A DNA stretch of 64,000 bases from Lentzea albida (GTDB lineage: Bacteria > Actinomycetota > Actinomycetes > Mycobacteriales > Pseudonocardiaceae). The stretch is from positions 62,001 through 126,000 of the forward strand of contig NZ_FOFV01000011.1 in assembly GCF_900111005.1 (NCBI RefSeq), given 5' to 3'. Positions 25,777-34,759 of the stretch are shown in pieces. The position numbers were made by a program, and so were the translations under genes. The notes under the pieces were generated by a model. That model made no database searches and was not told the origin of the DNA. It was given only the letters and a program-made list of their open reading frames with translations. How positions within the stretch are numbered: the stretch's first letter is position 1; each line of letters begins with the position of its first letter.

Positions 25777-26328
25777 TCACTTCAGCCAGGTGTTCGACCG
25801 GACGAAGGGCAGCTCGGCCCACCAGCGGCTGAGGCTCCACACGGCGGTGGACGCCGTCGCCGCCACCACGATGAGCACGAGTGCGTAGACGATGTGGTAG
25901 TCGATGAGCGGGTTCGTGGACGAGGTCGCCTCTCCCGCCGCGTTGTGCTGGGCAGGGGGCCATTCGGCCGCCCACATGAGCAGCATCATCAGCGTGCCGG
26001 CGACGGCCGTGATCCGCAGGCCGATGCCGAGCACCAGCGCCAGACCGATGGCGAGAAGACCGACCATGAAGAGCGTGTCGGCCCACCAGGTCCCCGCCCA
26101 GTCCTGGAACATCGACTGGAACGGTCCCACGTCCACGTGGCCGAGGAAGCCCTTGGTGGGCGATCCTCCGGAGAACCAGGCGTTCTTCGACTGCGTGGCG
26201 TAACCGAGGCCGAAAGCCTTGTCGAAGAAGGCCCACAGGAACAGCAGTCCGGTCGCGATGCGCAGCACCGCGATGGACGCCGCGCTCACGTCCACTCGAG
26301 TCCGGACGGGAACGTGCAATGCGGACAT
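25777..26328 (-). CDS. DoxX/DoxD-family membrane protein
   Basis: A 183-residue protein with four TM helices. IAVLRIATGLLFLWAFFDK at the start of TM1 is typical of DoxX/DoxD (small subunit of thiosulfate:quinone oxidoreductase type), and the periplasmic loop holds FSGGSPTKGFL. Known relatives act with sulfur or redox enzymes at the membrane. GGGAGG precedes two adjacent ATGs; 26328 has the better spacing. It is transcribed alone, with a long non-coding region upstream. Confidence 0.82.
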   Translation of the reverse strand: MSALHVPVRTRVDVSAASIAVLRIATGLLFLWAFFDKAFGLGYATQSKNAWFSGGSPTKGFLGHVDVGPFQSMFQDWAGTWWADTLFMVGLLAIGLALVLGIGLRITAVAGTLMMLLMWAAEWPPAQHNAAGEATSSTNPLIDYHIVYALVLIVVAATASTAVWSLSRWWAELPFVRSNTWLK

Positions 26329-26811
26329 CATTACCTCCCAGGTGTTTCGTCCTGAACCAAGCTTCGCGTTCCTCGAACGCCGCACCCAGGGTCCTTGGGA
26401 CCGCGGCGGAAGAGCCCGATGGCGGTGGGCGGAGGACCGTCCGCCGCGGAACCTGGCGGTGTGCCGCTCCGTGCTCCCGGAGCATGGTCGGGCGACCGTC
26501 GGCTGGTGAAGTCCCCGGACGACGTTGGTGTCGTGGAACCCTTGCGGTGGAAAGGTTTCGCGTGTACCGCGGCACGGCGCGCCACGCGGCGGTACCCGCG
26601 CTGCGATCCGCGCCGGAGCGTGGGATCATCGCGGGACCGGTGTCGGGATCCGAGCCACAGACCGGGGTCACAGGGCAATCGGTGCCGCGAACCGAGTGGG
26701 GCGAGGGGTTGCGGTGGGATCGACGTCGCGATTCGAGCCGGAACGTGGCATCACAGCGGAACCCGCGCCGGAGCAAGGGATCACGACGCACCCCGCGCCG
26801 CACCCCGCGCC
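26329..26811. other. 480-base intergenic region with imperfect repeats
   Basis: No convincing gene is seen. Near 26390-26402 there is an inverted repeat (GGTCC-TTG-GGACC) upstream of the DoxX gene. From about 26610 to 26795 an imperfect unit of roughly 24 bases recurs (starting near 26612, 26737 and 26766; core CCGGAGCGTGGGATCA or a variant). Frames open across it have poor codon use and look like chance. Confidence 0.5.
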
Positions 26812-27306
26812 TCAGCGTGCGGAGACGAGGTGCTCGGCGATCTTGTAGGCCCAGAGGTCGATCGCATCCCAGTCGCGGTGGTCACCGGCCATGGGGCCCT
26901 GCGCCATTTTCCTGGCGAGGAAGCCGACCGCGTTCTCGGGAGTCACCCTGCCGCCGAACGTCGTCGGCTGCTCGGCACCGATCCGGGCAGCCAGCTCACG
27001 GACCTTGCGCGGCGCCTTCTGCGGCTCCACCTCCGCGCCGAGCGGTCCGCTGTGGAACAACCAGACCGGCTTCCTCGCGAGCGCGGGTGCGTTGCGCTTC
27101 AGGAACTTCACCGCCTCCGGACGCCACCGCGCCGCGTAGAGCGCGCTGCCCAGCACGACCGCCTTGTACGGCTCGACCGACTTGACGTCGGCGGCGTCCA
27201 TTACGGTCACCTCGTGCGAGGCCGCGCGGATCCTTGCCGCGATCGCCTCCGCGATTCCCTTCGTACCACCCATCTTGGTCGCGTATGCGACGAGAACTTC
27301 GCTCAT
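26812..27306 (-). CDS. flavodoxin-domain protein
   Basis: A 164-residue protein of the flavodoxin/protoporphyrinogen-oxidase HemG-like family: VLVAYATKMGGTKGIAEAI forms the FMN-phosphate loop, KAVVLGSALYAARW the second FMN loop, and VWLFHSGPLG the third. In this group the protein acts as an electron carrier or FMN-dependent dehydrogenase. The start at ATG 27306 gives the FMN loop at the normal position. It lies alone between the DoxX gene and GAPDH. Confidence 0.85.
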   Translation of the reverse strand: MSEVLVAYATKMGGTKGIAEAIAARIRAASHEVTVMDAADVKSVEPYKAVVLGSALYAARWRPEAVKFLKRNAPALARKPVWLFHSGPLGAEVEPQKAPRKVRELAARIGAEQPTTFGGRVTPENAVGFLARKMAQGPMAGDHRDWDAIDLWAYKIAEHLVSAR

Positions 27307-27540
27307 ATCAACACCATCGCGCCGCGCCCGCGGCGGGGACAGGGCCCTTGTGCTCGCGCCGGCAGGGACAGGTGACGCCGACGTCGCCCGGTGGAGCTGG
27401 GGTGCGTGGTCGTCGCGAACCAGCGTGCTGAGCCGCGGTTGCGGGGCGGGAGCAGGGCACACGTGCACCAGGTGGCCGGGGCCGGCTCCCGGGGCGGCGG
27501 CCCGGGGTGCGGTCGTTCCGGGCATCCCGCCGGGCCGCGC

Positions 27541-27578
27541 TCGTGGGGGTTCCCGCCGTCACGCGCGAACCCCCACGA
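27541..27578 (-). terminator. hairpin after the GAPDH gene
   Basis: Bases 27541-27552 pair perfectly with 27567-27578 (12 bp, 14-nt loop), just downstream of the GAPDH stop at 27584. The region 27307-27540 otherwise shows no gene; two GGGACAGG half-sites of DevR type occur near 27337 and 27365. Confidence 0.75.
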
Positions 27579-27583
27579 CGGTG

Positions 27584-28594
27584 TCACGGCAACGTGCGGG
27601 CGACGCGGTCCGCCAGGTCGACCGTGCGGTGGGCGTAGCCCCATTCGTTGTCATACCACCCCATCACCTTGACGACGTTGCCCTGCACCTTCGTGAGCGA
27701 CGCGTCGAACACGCACGACGCCGGGTCGCCGATGATGTCGCGGGAGACGACCGGGTCGGTGGTGTAGCGCAGGATTCCCTTGAGGTGCCTGGCGGCGGCC
27801 TCGGAGAAGGCGCGGTTCACCTGTCCCGCGGTGGCCGGTTCGGCGAGCCGCACCGTCAGGTCGGTGAGCGAGCCGTCCTCGACCGGCACCCGCACCGCCA
27901 AGCCGTCGAGCTTGCCGTTCAGCGAGGGGATGACCTGCCCGATGGCGCGCGCCGCTCCCGTGGACGTCGGGATGATGTTCACGGCCGCCGAACGTGCCCG
28001 GCGCAGGTCCTTGTGGGGGCGGTCGAGCAGCGCCTGGTCACCGGTGTAGCTGTGGATCGTGGTCATGACGCCCTCCACGACGCCGAACGCCTCGTCGAGC
28101 ACGGCGGCCATCGGGGCGGCGCAGTTGGTCGTGCAGGACGCGTTCGAGATGACGTGGTGCGAGCGGGCGTCGTAGGTGTCGTCGTTGACGCCCAGCACGA
28201 TCGTGGCGTCCACGTCCTTGCCGGGAGCGGTGATGAGCACCTTGCGCGCACCTCGTTCGAGGTGGATTCCCGCGGTCTCGCGGGTGCGGAACTTCCCGCT
28301 GGCCTCGATCACGACGTCGACCCCGAGCATGCCCCAGTTGAGGTCCTTCGGATCCGCCTCGGCGGTGACGAGGATGCTGTGGTCGTCGACCGTGATCGTG
28401 TTCCCCTCTGCGGAGATGTGCCTGCGCCACGGACCGTAGGTCGAGTCGAACGCCAGCAGGTGCGCCAGGGTCTCCGGCGTGGTGATGTCGTTGACGGCGA
28501 CGATCTCGATCGCCGTGTCGTTGCGGTCGAGGGCGGCGCGCAGCACGTCCCGCCCGATCCGACCAAACCCGTTGATGGCGACGCGAACCGGCAT
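27584..28594 (-). CDS. gap: glyceraldehyde-3-phosphate dehydrogenase
   Basis: A 336-residue phosphorylating GAPDH: N-terminal NAD-binding RVAINGFGRIGR, catalytic C154 in SNASCTTN, and a C-terminal KVMGWYDNEWGYAHR. It catalyses glyceraldehyde-3-phosphate to and from 1,3-bisphosphoglycerate. It is the last gene of a co-directional run Acg-ppsA-FBP aldolase/phosphatase-gap, with 9 bases between it and the FBPA/P gene. Since its partners are gluconeogenic, this paralogue likely runs toward sugar synthesis, separate from a housekeeping gap elsewhere. Confidence 0.93.
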   Translation of the reverse strand: MPVRVAINGFGRIGRDVLRAALDRNDTAIEIVAVNDITTPETLAHLLAFDSTYGPWRRHISAEGNTITVDDHSILVTAEADPKDLNWGMLGVDVVIEASGKFRTRETAGIHLERGARKVLITAPGKDVDATIVLGVNDDTYDARSHHVISNASCTTNCAAPMAAVLDEAFGVVEGVMTTIHSYTGDQALLDRPHKDLRRARSAAVNIIPTSTGAARAIGQVIPSLNGKLDGLAVRVPVEDGSLTDLTVRLAEPATAGQVNRAFSEAAARHLKGILRYTTDPVVSRDIIGDPASCVFDASLTKVQGNVVKVMGWYDNEWGYAHRTVDLADRVARTLP

Positions 28595-28603
28595 GTGCTC
28601 CTC

Positions 28604-29725
28604 CTACTGGGCTGGAACGGGCAGCGGCGCGGGAGCCATCGGCTCCCAGCGGGCGGCGAGGCGCTCTTCGAGCAGCCGCATGGTGGTGTACTCGAGGTCT
28701 TCCAGCGGCAGGCGGTGGGGCTCGAACGGACCGTGGCGCCGCATGTAGTCCATGACTTCGTTGGCCGTGCTCCGCGCACGGTCGAACGACGGGTCGTCGA
28801 ACATGTCGCGCGGGCCGATCAGCTTGCCGTCGCGCACCTGGAAGCCCAGGGCGGTGACGCGGGGCGGTCCGTCGAACCGGGCGGGATGCGCCTGGCCGAT
28901 GGCCACCGGCATGATCGGCGCGTGGTGGGAGCCGCGCATGCACCCGGCGACGCTGTGCGGGAATGCGAAGGGCTCCAGCACCTCACCGACGGCGGGCAGG
29001 CCGGACTGGGCCCGGACGATCATCACCGGGTCGTCCTTGCCGACGTACTTGCCCGCGATCAGGGACAGCCGCTGCGTCGAGGTGGCGGCCGCCTGCTCGT
29101 CCAGCGTCTTCGACCGCACGGAGTGGATGACGTACCGCGCCGGGGCGCCGATGTACATCAGCATCTCGTAGAGGTCGGCCGGGCAGTCGAACCAGATCTT
29201 CTTCTCCTCGTGCAGGTCGTAGACCTCGAACCGGAAGCCGGCGTGCATGTTCGCGTCGATCACCAGGCCCGCGGTGTTGAACGGGTCGGCGAACATCTTG
29301 TACAGCGGCAGGTTCCACGCACCGGGCTCGGTCTTGTCGGCCAGGAAGCAGATGACCGGCTCGCTGGGACGTTCGGTGAACTCCAGCTCGGCGTAGCCGG
29401 GTCCCATGCCGCGCAGGTTGCCGCTGAACGCGTCGGACAGCAGGTCCTGCCCGGCGCCGTAGAGCCCGAGGCGCTTCGCGATCTCCGTGGTGCGCTGGAA
29501 CGTGTCCCAGGCGAACGAGTGGATCGGCTCGGCGTCGGCGCCGTGCTCGTGGGTCATGATGAGCGAGATGTCGTCACCGCAACTCGCGACCTGGGCGTCG
29601 ACCAGCAGACGATCGCTGACGGCGGTGGCCAGGGCGTCCTGGGCGGCGGCCAGCATGTCGGGGTGCACGGAGGAGTGCCCGACGTAGCCTCCCGTGTCCG
29701 CCTTGATGATGCTGAGCGTGATCAT
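28604..29725 (-). CDS. bifunctional fructose-1,6-bisphosphate aldolase/phosphatase (class V FBPase)
   Basis: A 373-residue protein of the archaeal-type FBPA/P family. The start MITLSIIKADTGGYVGHSSVHP has the metal-binding D and H; GDDISLIMTHEHG and the Schiff-base region GKYVGKDDPVMIVRAQSG with its Lys/Tyr are present; the end carries the usual DYMRRHGPFEPHRLP. The family condenses DHAP and GAP to FBP and dephosphorylates it, making gluconeogenesis unidirectional. It is best known from archaea and deep-branching thermophiles; in an actinomycete it is uncommon. It lies 13 bases after ppsA. Confidence 0.9.
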   Translation of the reverse strand: MITLSIIKADTGGYVGHSSVHPDMLAAAQDALATAVSDRLLVDAQVASCGDDISLIMTHEHGADAEPIHSFAWDTFQRTTEIAKRLGLYGAGQDLLSDAFSGNLRGMGPGYAELEFTERPSEPVICFLADKTEPGAWNLPLYKMFADPFNTAGLVIDANMHAGFRFEVYDLHEEKKIWFDCPADLYEMLMYIGAPARYVIHSVRSKTLDEQAAATSTQRLSLIAGKYVGKDDPVMIVRAQSGLPAVGEVLEPFAFPHSVAGCMRGSHHAPIMPVAIGQAHPARFDGPPRVTALGFQVRDGKLIGPRDMFDDPSFDRARSTANEVMDYMRRHGPFEPHRLPLEDLEYTTMRLLEERLAARWEPMAPAPLPVPAQ

Positions 29726-29738
29726 GGTGGTCTCCGGT

Positions 29739-31985
29739 TCAGTGGAGGGTGCGCAGCAGGAGCCGGCGTTCGGCGGAACCGATCGCCGCCCTCGCCGCGG
29801 GAACGGCGTCGGGGTTCACCGAGATGGAGGTGATGCCGAACTCCACGAGCTTCTCGGCGAACTCCGGCTTGTTGGACGGTGCCTGGCCGCACAGCGACGA
29901 GGTGATGCCCGCGTCGCGGGCGGCGCCGACGATGCGGCCGATCATGTCGAGCACGGCCGGGTCGGACTCGTCGAACAGGTCGGCGCACAGCTCGGAGTCG
30001 CGGTCGACGCCGAGCATCAGTTGCGTGAGGTCGTTGCTGCCGATGGAGACCCCGTCGATGCCGGACCGGGCGTACTCGGGGATCCAGTACGCCACCGAGG
30101 GAACCTCGGCCATGACCCACCGGTGCAGGCCGCGCTGCCTGCCGAGGGTGCTGCGGTCGATGTGCTCCAGGCAGGCCTCCAGCTCCCACTTGGTGCGGAC
30201 GAACGGGATCATCAGATGCAGGTTCGGCGTCTGCTCGCGGACCCGCGCGAGCGCCCTGAGCTCCAGCCCGAACAGCATCGGGTCGTCCACGTACCGGAAG
30301 CAGCCGCGGTAGCCGATCATCGGGTTGTGCTCGTGCTTCTCGAACGCGTCCCCGCCCTTGAGCTCGCGGAACTCGTTGGTGCGGAAGTCCATCGTGCGGT
30401 AGACGACCGGGCGCGGTGCGAACGCGTGGGTGATCTTGAGCAGCGCGGACGTCATCGCGTTGAGGAAGTCCTCGGCCCCGTTGCGGGCGAGGAAGCGGCG
30501 CGGGTGTTCGGCGCCGAGCGCCTCGGTGAGCATGAACTCCGCCCGCAGCAATCCGACGCCGTCGACCGGCATCGCGGCCACCTCTGAGGCGTGCTCGGGC
30601 AGCGCGAGGTTGACGTACACGCGGGTGCCGAGCGCCTCGGTGGACGGCATGGCGGGCGCGACGATCCGGGGTGCCGTGGTGATCGGCGCCGACCCGGCGC
30701 GGACCTCACCGGCGCTGCCGTCGACCGTGATCAGCTGCCCCTCCTTCAACACCGACGTCGCCGAGCCGGTGCCCACGACGCACGGCACGCGCAGCTCGCG
30801 CGCCACGATCGCGGCGTGGCAGGTGATGCCGCCGCCGTCGGTGACGACCGCGGACGCGCGGCGCATGGTCGGCACCCAGTCGGGGTTGGTCATCTCGGCG
30901 ACGAGCACCTCGCCGTCACGCAGCCGGGAGCCCTCGTCGGGGGAGTTCAGGACCCTGACCCGTCCCGACGCGACGCCGGGCGACGCGGCCAGTCCCGCGA
31001 CCAGCGGTCCGTCCAGCGGGACGACGGTCTCGGGCAACGTCGTGATGGGACGGGACTGCACCAGCCAGGTCTTGCCGTCGGCGATCGCCCACTCGGTGTC
31101 CTGCGGTTCGCCGTAGTGCCGCTGCACGCGCACGCCGAGCCGGCCGATGGCGACGGCCTCCTCCTCGGTGAGCACCTGCGCGCTGGACTCCTCGGAGCTC
31201 AGCTCGACGCGCTGGTCGGCCCCGTCCGGGCCGCGTACGATCTTGTGGGATTTGCGGCCGATACGGGTGTCCACAAGGGACACCGTGTCACCGTTGCGGC
31301 GCAACACGTACGTGTCCGGCTCTACCGAGCCGCTCACCACGACCTCGCCGAGGCCGAACGAGCCCTCGACGAGCAGCTTGTCCCGGTCGCCCGAGGACGG
31401 GTCGGCGGTGAACATGACGCCGGAGCGTTCGGAGTTCACCATCTTCTGCACCACGACGGCGATCGCGGGCTCGTCGGTGATGCCCTGCTCGGCGCGGTAC
31501 GCGACCGACCGGGTGCCGAACAACGACACCCAGCAGTCCAGCAGCCGGTCGAGCAGGGCGTGCGCGCCGCGGGTGTTGGTGAAGGTGCTGTTCATGCCCG
31601 CGAACGACGCTCCGGCGGTGTCCTCCGAGGTCGCGGAGGACCGCACGGCGACGGACTCGTCCTGGCCCAGGTCGCGGTAGGCCTGCAGCACCTCGTGCCG
31701 GACGTCGTCCGAGATCCCGGCCTTGCGCACCAGGTCCCGCATCCGTTCGGCCGCCTCGGCGAGGCGCTCCGGCGAGCTCGCCCGGTCGAGTGCGACCGCG
31801 AGCTCCCCGGCGAGGTCCTCGCGGACCTGGCCCATCGACTTCAGGAACGCCTCGGCCGTGACCACGAATCCCGGTGGGACGGGAAGGCCCGCGCGGGTCA
31901 GCTCACCGAGGTTGGCGCCCTTTCCACCGGCGGTCTCGGTGTCGTCCTTGCCGAGCGTGCTGAAATCCCGGATGTAACTGCTCAT
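29739..31985 (-). CDS. ppsA: phosphoenolpyruvate synthase
   Basis: A 748-residue PEP synthase. It has an N-terminal ATP-binding domain (TAGGKGANLGELTRAG at about 18-33, RSSATSEDTAGASFAG), a phosphohistidine domain with H390 in GGGITCHAAI, and a C-terminal PEP/pyruvate TIM barrel (SIGSNDLTQLMLGVDRD and a SLCGQAPS catalytic Cys). It converts pyruvate, ATP and water to PEP, AMP and Pi, the entry step to gluconeogenesis. The TCHA motif favours PEP synthase over pyruvate, phosphate dikinase. The ATG at 31985 overlaps the upstream Acg-type gene (ATGA), so both are under the box at 33041. Confidence 0.92.
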   Translation of the reverse strand: MSSYIRDFSTLGKDDTETAGGKGANLGELTRAGLPVPPGFVVTAEAFLKSMGQVREDLAGELAVALDRASSPERLAEAAERMRDLVRKAGISDDVRHEVLQAYRDLGQDESVAVRSSATSEDTAGASFAGMNSTFTNTRGAHALLDRLLDCWVSLFGTRSVAYRAEQGITDEPAIAVVVQKMVNSERSGVMFTADPSSGDRDKLLVEGSFGLGEVVVSGSVEPDTYVLRRNGDTVSLVDTRIGRKSHKIVRGPDGADQRVELSSEESSAQVLTEEEAVAIGRLGVRVQRHYGEPQDTEWAIADGKTWLVQSRPITTLPETVVPLDGPLVAGLAASPGVASGRVRVLNSPDEGSRLRDGEVLVAEMTNPDWVPTMRRASAVVTDGGGITCHAAIVARELRVPCVVGTGSATSVLKEGQLITVDGSAGEVRAGSAPITTAPRIVAPAMPSTEALGTRVYVNLALPEHASEVAAMPVDGVGLLRAEFMLTEALGAEHPRRFLARNGAEDFLNAMTSALLKITHAFAPRPVVYRTMDFRTNEFRELKGGDAFEKHEHNPMIGYRGCFRYVDDPMLFGLELRALARVREQTPNLHLMIPFVRTKWELEACLEHIDRSTLGRQRGLHRWVMAEVPSVAYWIPEYARSGIDGVSIGSNDLTQLMLGVDRDSELCADLFDESDPAVLDMIGRIVGAARDAGITSSLCGQAPSNKPEFAEKLVEFGITSISVNPDAVPAARAAIGSAERRLLLRTLH

Positions 31986-32977
31986 GACCGCTCCTGCGGG
32001 GTGAGGACGTCGACGAGGGGACGGCGGGGCGTGGAGGGCAGCGGGTCGGCGTTGAAGCCGGCCCAGCCGGCCCGGATGACGAGCTGGGGACAGGTGGAGC
32101 CGCCCAGCACCTGGTCGCGGACGAGATCCCTCGTCTCGACGACCTCCAGAGGCTGGCTGAGCGGGCAGCACGCGAGTCCGGCGGACGTGGCCTCGAGGAG
32201 GACCGCGCTGGTGGCCTCGCCCGCGCGCAGCCGCGACAGCGCGTCGTCGGACGAGGTGCTGAGCACCAGCAGCGAACCGGCGTCCTCGCTCAGCAGCAGC
32301 CGGTCGGTCTGCCTGAGCTCGCCCGGGGCGAACTCACGCATCTGGAGGTTCCCGTACTGGTGCGGGCCCGAGGGGATGTTCGCCGCGGGGACTCCCGCGG
32401 AGGCACCGGGGTAGACACCGGTCCACTCGCGGATCTCGTCCCGGTACGCGGGATCGGCCTCCTGCGCGGTGGCGGCCTTGGCGATGGCCATCAGCAGTTC
32501 GTCGCGTGCCCGGCCCCGCACCTCCTGGGCCTCGACACCCTCCGCGAGCGCGGCGGCGACGAGCTGCGCGACGATCTCGTCCGGCACGGCCCAGGACGAG
32601 AACGCCCGCCGGTCCGTACGCCTGCGCGGAATCGCCGCCGCGAGAGCGACGTGCGCCTTGCTCGGTTCGGCCGCCTGGAACTCGACGGCCGCGAGGTGGT
32701 CGGGCTGTCCGGGGTTGGGCAGCCGGTGGACGACCGCTCGCCACCCGAGAGCCGCCAGTCCGACGCGCAGGTGGTGCAGTGCGGCCCCGCAGCTGATGAC
32801 GAGGTCGGCTCCCAGCGGGTCCACGGCGGGCAGGCCGCGCGTCCGGTCGGCGTACAGGTGCAGGCTGTGCTTGCCGAGTTCCCAGCGCCACGGCTGGGAG
32901 TTGTGCACCGAAGGCGCGCGGCACGCGAGCGCGACCGCCGCCCGCAGCGTGTTCTCGTCCGGCTGACCGCGGTCCAT
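31982..32977 (-). CDS. Acg-type putative nitroreductase
   Basis: A 331-residue Acg-family protein: ALACRAPSVHNSQPWRWEL near residue 20, SCGAALHHLRVGLAALGW, IPRRRTDRRAF, a middle GVYPGASAGVPAANIP and C-terminal PSTPRRPLVDVL. GGAGGTGA sits five bases before ATG 32977. It is the first gene of the PEP synthase operon; in mycobacteria Acg-like genes are DevR targets, and a DevR-like box lies 64 bases upstream. Confidence 0.88.
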   Translation of the reverse strand: MDRGQPDENTLRAAVALACRAPSVHNSQPWRWELGKHSLHLYADRTRGLPAVDPLGADLVISCGAALHHLRVGLAALGWRAVVHRLPNPGQPDHLAAVEFQAAEPSKAHVALAAAIPRRRTDRRAFSSWAVPDEIVAQLVAAALAEGVEAQEVRGRARDELLMAIAKAATAQEADPAYRDEIREWTGVYPGASAGVPAANIPSGPHQYGNLQMREFAPGELRQTDRLLLSEDAGSLLVLSTSSDDALSRLRAGEATSAVLLEATSAGLACCPLSQPLEVVETRDLVRDQVLGGSTCPQLVIRAGWAGFNADPLPSTPRRPLVDVLTPQERS

Positions 32978-33040
32978 CCGGATCACCTCCCTGTGTCCAG
33001 TTGCGCTTTTCAACCTTTCAGCGCCGGCGGACGCGGGTGA

Positions 33041-33054
33041 GGGGCCTAGGTCCC
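33041..33054. promoter_or_regulatory. DevR-box-like motif driving both gluconeogenic and CBS operons
   Basis: GGGGCCTAGGTCCC matches 11 of 14 core positions and is close to palindromic. It lies between the Acg-ppsA operon (start 32977, minus) and the CBS/BON operon (start 33168, plus). Confidence 0.55.
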
Positions 33055-33167
33055 CTGCGAAGCGGGACCGCCGTCCCGGCGGGCGCCGCCTTTGGCACGT
33101 GGCCGGCGGCCGGGCGCACGACGACGCTGGGGCACACGGGAACGAACAGATCACCGGAGGGTGTGTC

Positions 33168-33854
33168 ATGCGTGAACCGACTGTCTCCTCGCTGATGACG
33201 CGCGAGGTGATCACCGCGGACGTGGAGAGCACGTTCAAGGACGTCGTGCAACTGCTGGAGGACAACGGGATCAGCGCCGTACCCGTCCTGGACGGCGGAT
33301 ATCCCGTCGGTGTCGTGTCGGAGGCCGATCTGCTGCCGAAGGAGGAGTTCCGCGGCGGCACCGCCGACGCACCCGGCCTGTTCGCGGGACGCGACGCCAA
33401 GCACCGCTGGGACAAGGTGTCCGGGCTGACCGCCCGGGACGTGATGACCAGCCCCGTCAGGAAGGTGTCGCCGGGTGCCGGCGCCAGCGCGGCCGCCAGG
33501 GAGCTCGCCGAGGCCGGTGTCCGCAGGCTCTTCGTGATGGACGACGACGGAGCGCTCGTCGGTGTGCTGTCCCGGCGCGACCTGCTCAAGCTCTACCTGC
33601 GCGACGACGACGATCTCAGGACGACGATCCGTGACGAGGTCTTCGGGCGCACGCTGTGGGTCGACCCGGACACCGTCGACGTCGTGGTGACCGACGGGGT
33701 GGTGAGTCTGCAGGGACGGCTCGAACGCCAGAGCGAGATCGACATCGCCGACCACCTCGTGCGCTCGCTGCCGGGAGTCGTGGACCTCCAGAACCGGCTG
33801 CGGCCGGTGTGGAACGACACCGTGCACCCCCGCCAGACCGAGATCTTCGGCTGA
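33168..33854 (+). CDS. CBS-CBS-BON protein
   Basis: A 228-residue protein with two CBS motifs (about 1-60 and 87-145; SSLMTREVITAD and ARDVMTSPVRKV) and a C-terminal BON domain (about 150-222; VVVTDGVVSLQGRLERQSE). The combination senses adenylates and probably binds membranes or lipids through BON. ATG 33168 has GGAGGGTGTGTC upstream. It is the first gene of a three-gene operon divergent from the Acg-ppsA operon. Confidence 0.88.
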   Translation: MREPTVSSLMTREVITADVESTFKDVVQLLEDNGISAVPVLDGGYPVGVVSEADLLPKEEFRGGTADAPGLFAGRDAKHRWDKVSGLTARDVMTSPVRKVSPGAGASAAARELAEAGVRRLFVMDDDGALVGVLSRRDLLKLYLRDDDDLRTTIRDEVFGRTLWVDPDTVDVVVTDGVVSLQGRLERQSEIDIADHLVRSLPGVVDLQNRLRPVWNDTVHPRQTEIFG

Positions 33855-33868
33855 GGGGACGACGAGCG

Positions 33869-34480
33869 ATGAGGACCCGAGACGTGATGACCAGCGACGT
33901 CGTGGTGGCGAGCCCGGACATGGGCGCCCGCGACGCCGCTCGCCTGCTGGCCGACCGCGGCTTCACGGTGCTGCCGGTGGTGGACGCCGCAGGCACGTTC
34001 GTGGGTGTCGTGGGGGAGGCCGAACTGCTCCGCGACAGGCTTCCCCAGGACCCACGCGTGCTGGTGCACGGCGAACCCCCGGCACCCCGGCGCGCGCCGG
34101 GGGACGTGGTGGCGCAGGTGATGACGAAGCCGCCGGTCACGGTCACCCCGAACACCGACCTGGCCGAGGTGGCGGACCTCATGCTGGAGCACGACGTGCG
34201 CAGCATCCCGGTCGTGCACGAGGGACATCTCGCCGGCATCGTGACCCGGCGGGACATGCTGCGTTCCATCAGCCGCGAGGACTGGATCATCGAGGCCGAG
34301 ATCCGTCACCGCCTCGGCGTCCTGGGCGCCGCCCACCGGTGGCAGGTCGAGGTGCACGCGGGCAAGGTGTCCATCGTGGACAGTCTGAACGACGCGACCG
34401 ACCGGCACGTGGCCGAAGTGCTGGCCCGCGCGGTCGCCGGCGTGACCGACGTGCGCATCACCGCACCGGAGAGGATCTGA
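33869..34480 (+). CDS. CBS-CBS-BON-like protein
   Basis: A 203-residue paralogue of the preceding gene. Two CBS motifs (RTRDVMTSDVVVAS and VAQVMTKPPVTV, ending VTRRDMLRSI) are followed by a shorter, less regular BON-like tail. The ATG at 33869 comes 14 bases after the previous stop, preceded by GAGGGGACGACGAGCG. Two adjacent copies suggest a local duplication. Confidence 0.85.
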   Translation: MRTRDVMTSDVVVASPDMGARDAARLLADRGFTVLPVVDAAGTFVGVVGEAELLRDRLPQDPRVLVHGEPPAPRRAPGDVVAQVMTKPPVTVTPNTDLAEVADLMLEHDVRSIPVVHEGHLAGIVTRRDMLRSISREDWIIEAEIRHRLGVLGAAHRWQVEVHAGKVSIVDSLNDATDRHVAEVLARAVAGVTDVRITAPERI

Positions 34481-34482
34481 CG

Positions 34483-34695
34483 GTGGCCAGACGGTGGAAG
34501 GACCTGACCGACGGCCAGCGCAGGACGTTCGTCACGATGGGCGTCGTGCAGGTGCTGCTCGCGGGAGCGGCCTGGACCGACCTGGCGCTGCGGCCCGCGG
34601 AGTACGTGCGGGGGCGCAAGGCCTGGTGGGCGCTCGCGATCCTGGTCAACTTCGCCGGCCCCGTCGCCTACTTCCGCTGGGGGCGGCGCACGTGA
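34483..34695 (+). CDS. small PLDc_N-type membrane protein
   Basis: A 70-residue protein with two hydrophobic segments (about 18-33 and 46-62). WWALAILVNFAGPVAYFRWGR is the pattern of the phospholipase-D N-terminal (PLDc_N) membrane domain found as a free small protein in actinobacteria. Function unknown. The GTG at 34483 lies two bases after the CBS gene stop, with GAGAGG upstream. Confidence 0.75.
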   Translation: MARRWKDLTDGQRRTFVTMGVVQVLLAGAAWTDLALRPAEYVRGRKAWWALAILVNFAGPVAYFRWGRRT

Positions 34696-34742
34696 GCACG
34701 TGAAGAGGCGCCGGGGCGACCCCGGCGCCTCTTCACGTGCTC
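34694..34742. terminator. 23-bp perfect hairpin between convergent operons
   Basis: Bases 34694-34716 pair perfectly with 34720-34742 (23 bp, 3-nt loop CGA). It lies between the plus-strand operon end (34695) and the ADH stop (34760), and can terminate both. Confidence 0.88.
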
Positions 34743-34759
34743 AGGCCCGCGGAACGATC

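Noticed and set aside
26389..26402. GGGTCCTTGGGACC as a DevR box
   Set aside because: The half-sites are in the wrong orientation (GGTCC then GGACC), and only 9 of 14 positions match. I list it only as an inverted repeat.
26395..27375. 326-codon plus-strand open frame
   Set aside because: Covers a non-coding region and runs antisense to flavodoxin; no recognisable domain or codon bias.
27164..29833. 889-codon plus-strand open frame
   Set aside because: Lies antisense to GAPDH and FBPA/P, whose catalytic motifs are clear on the minus strand.
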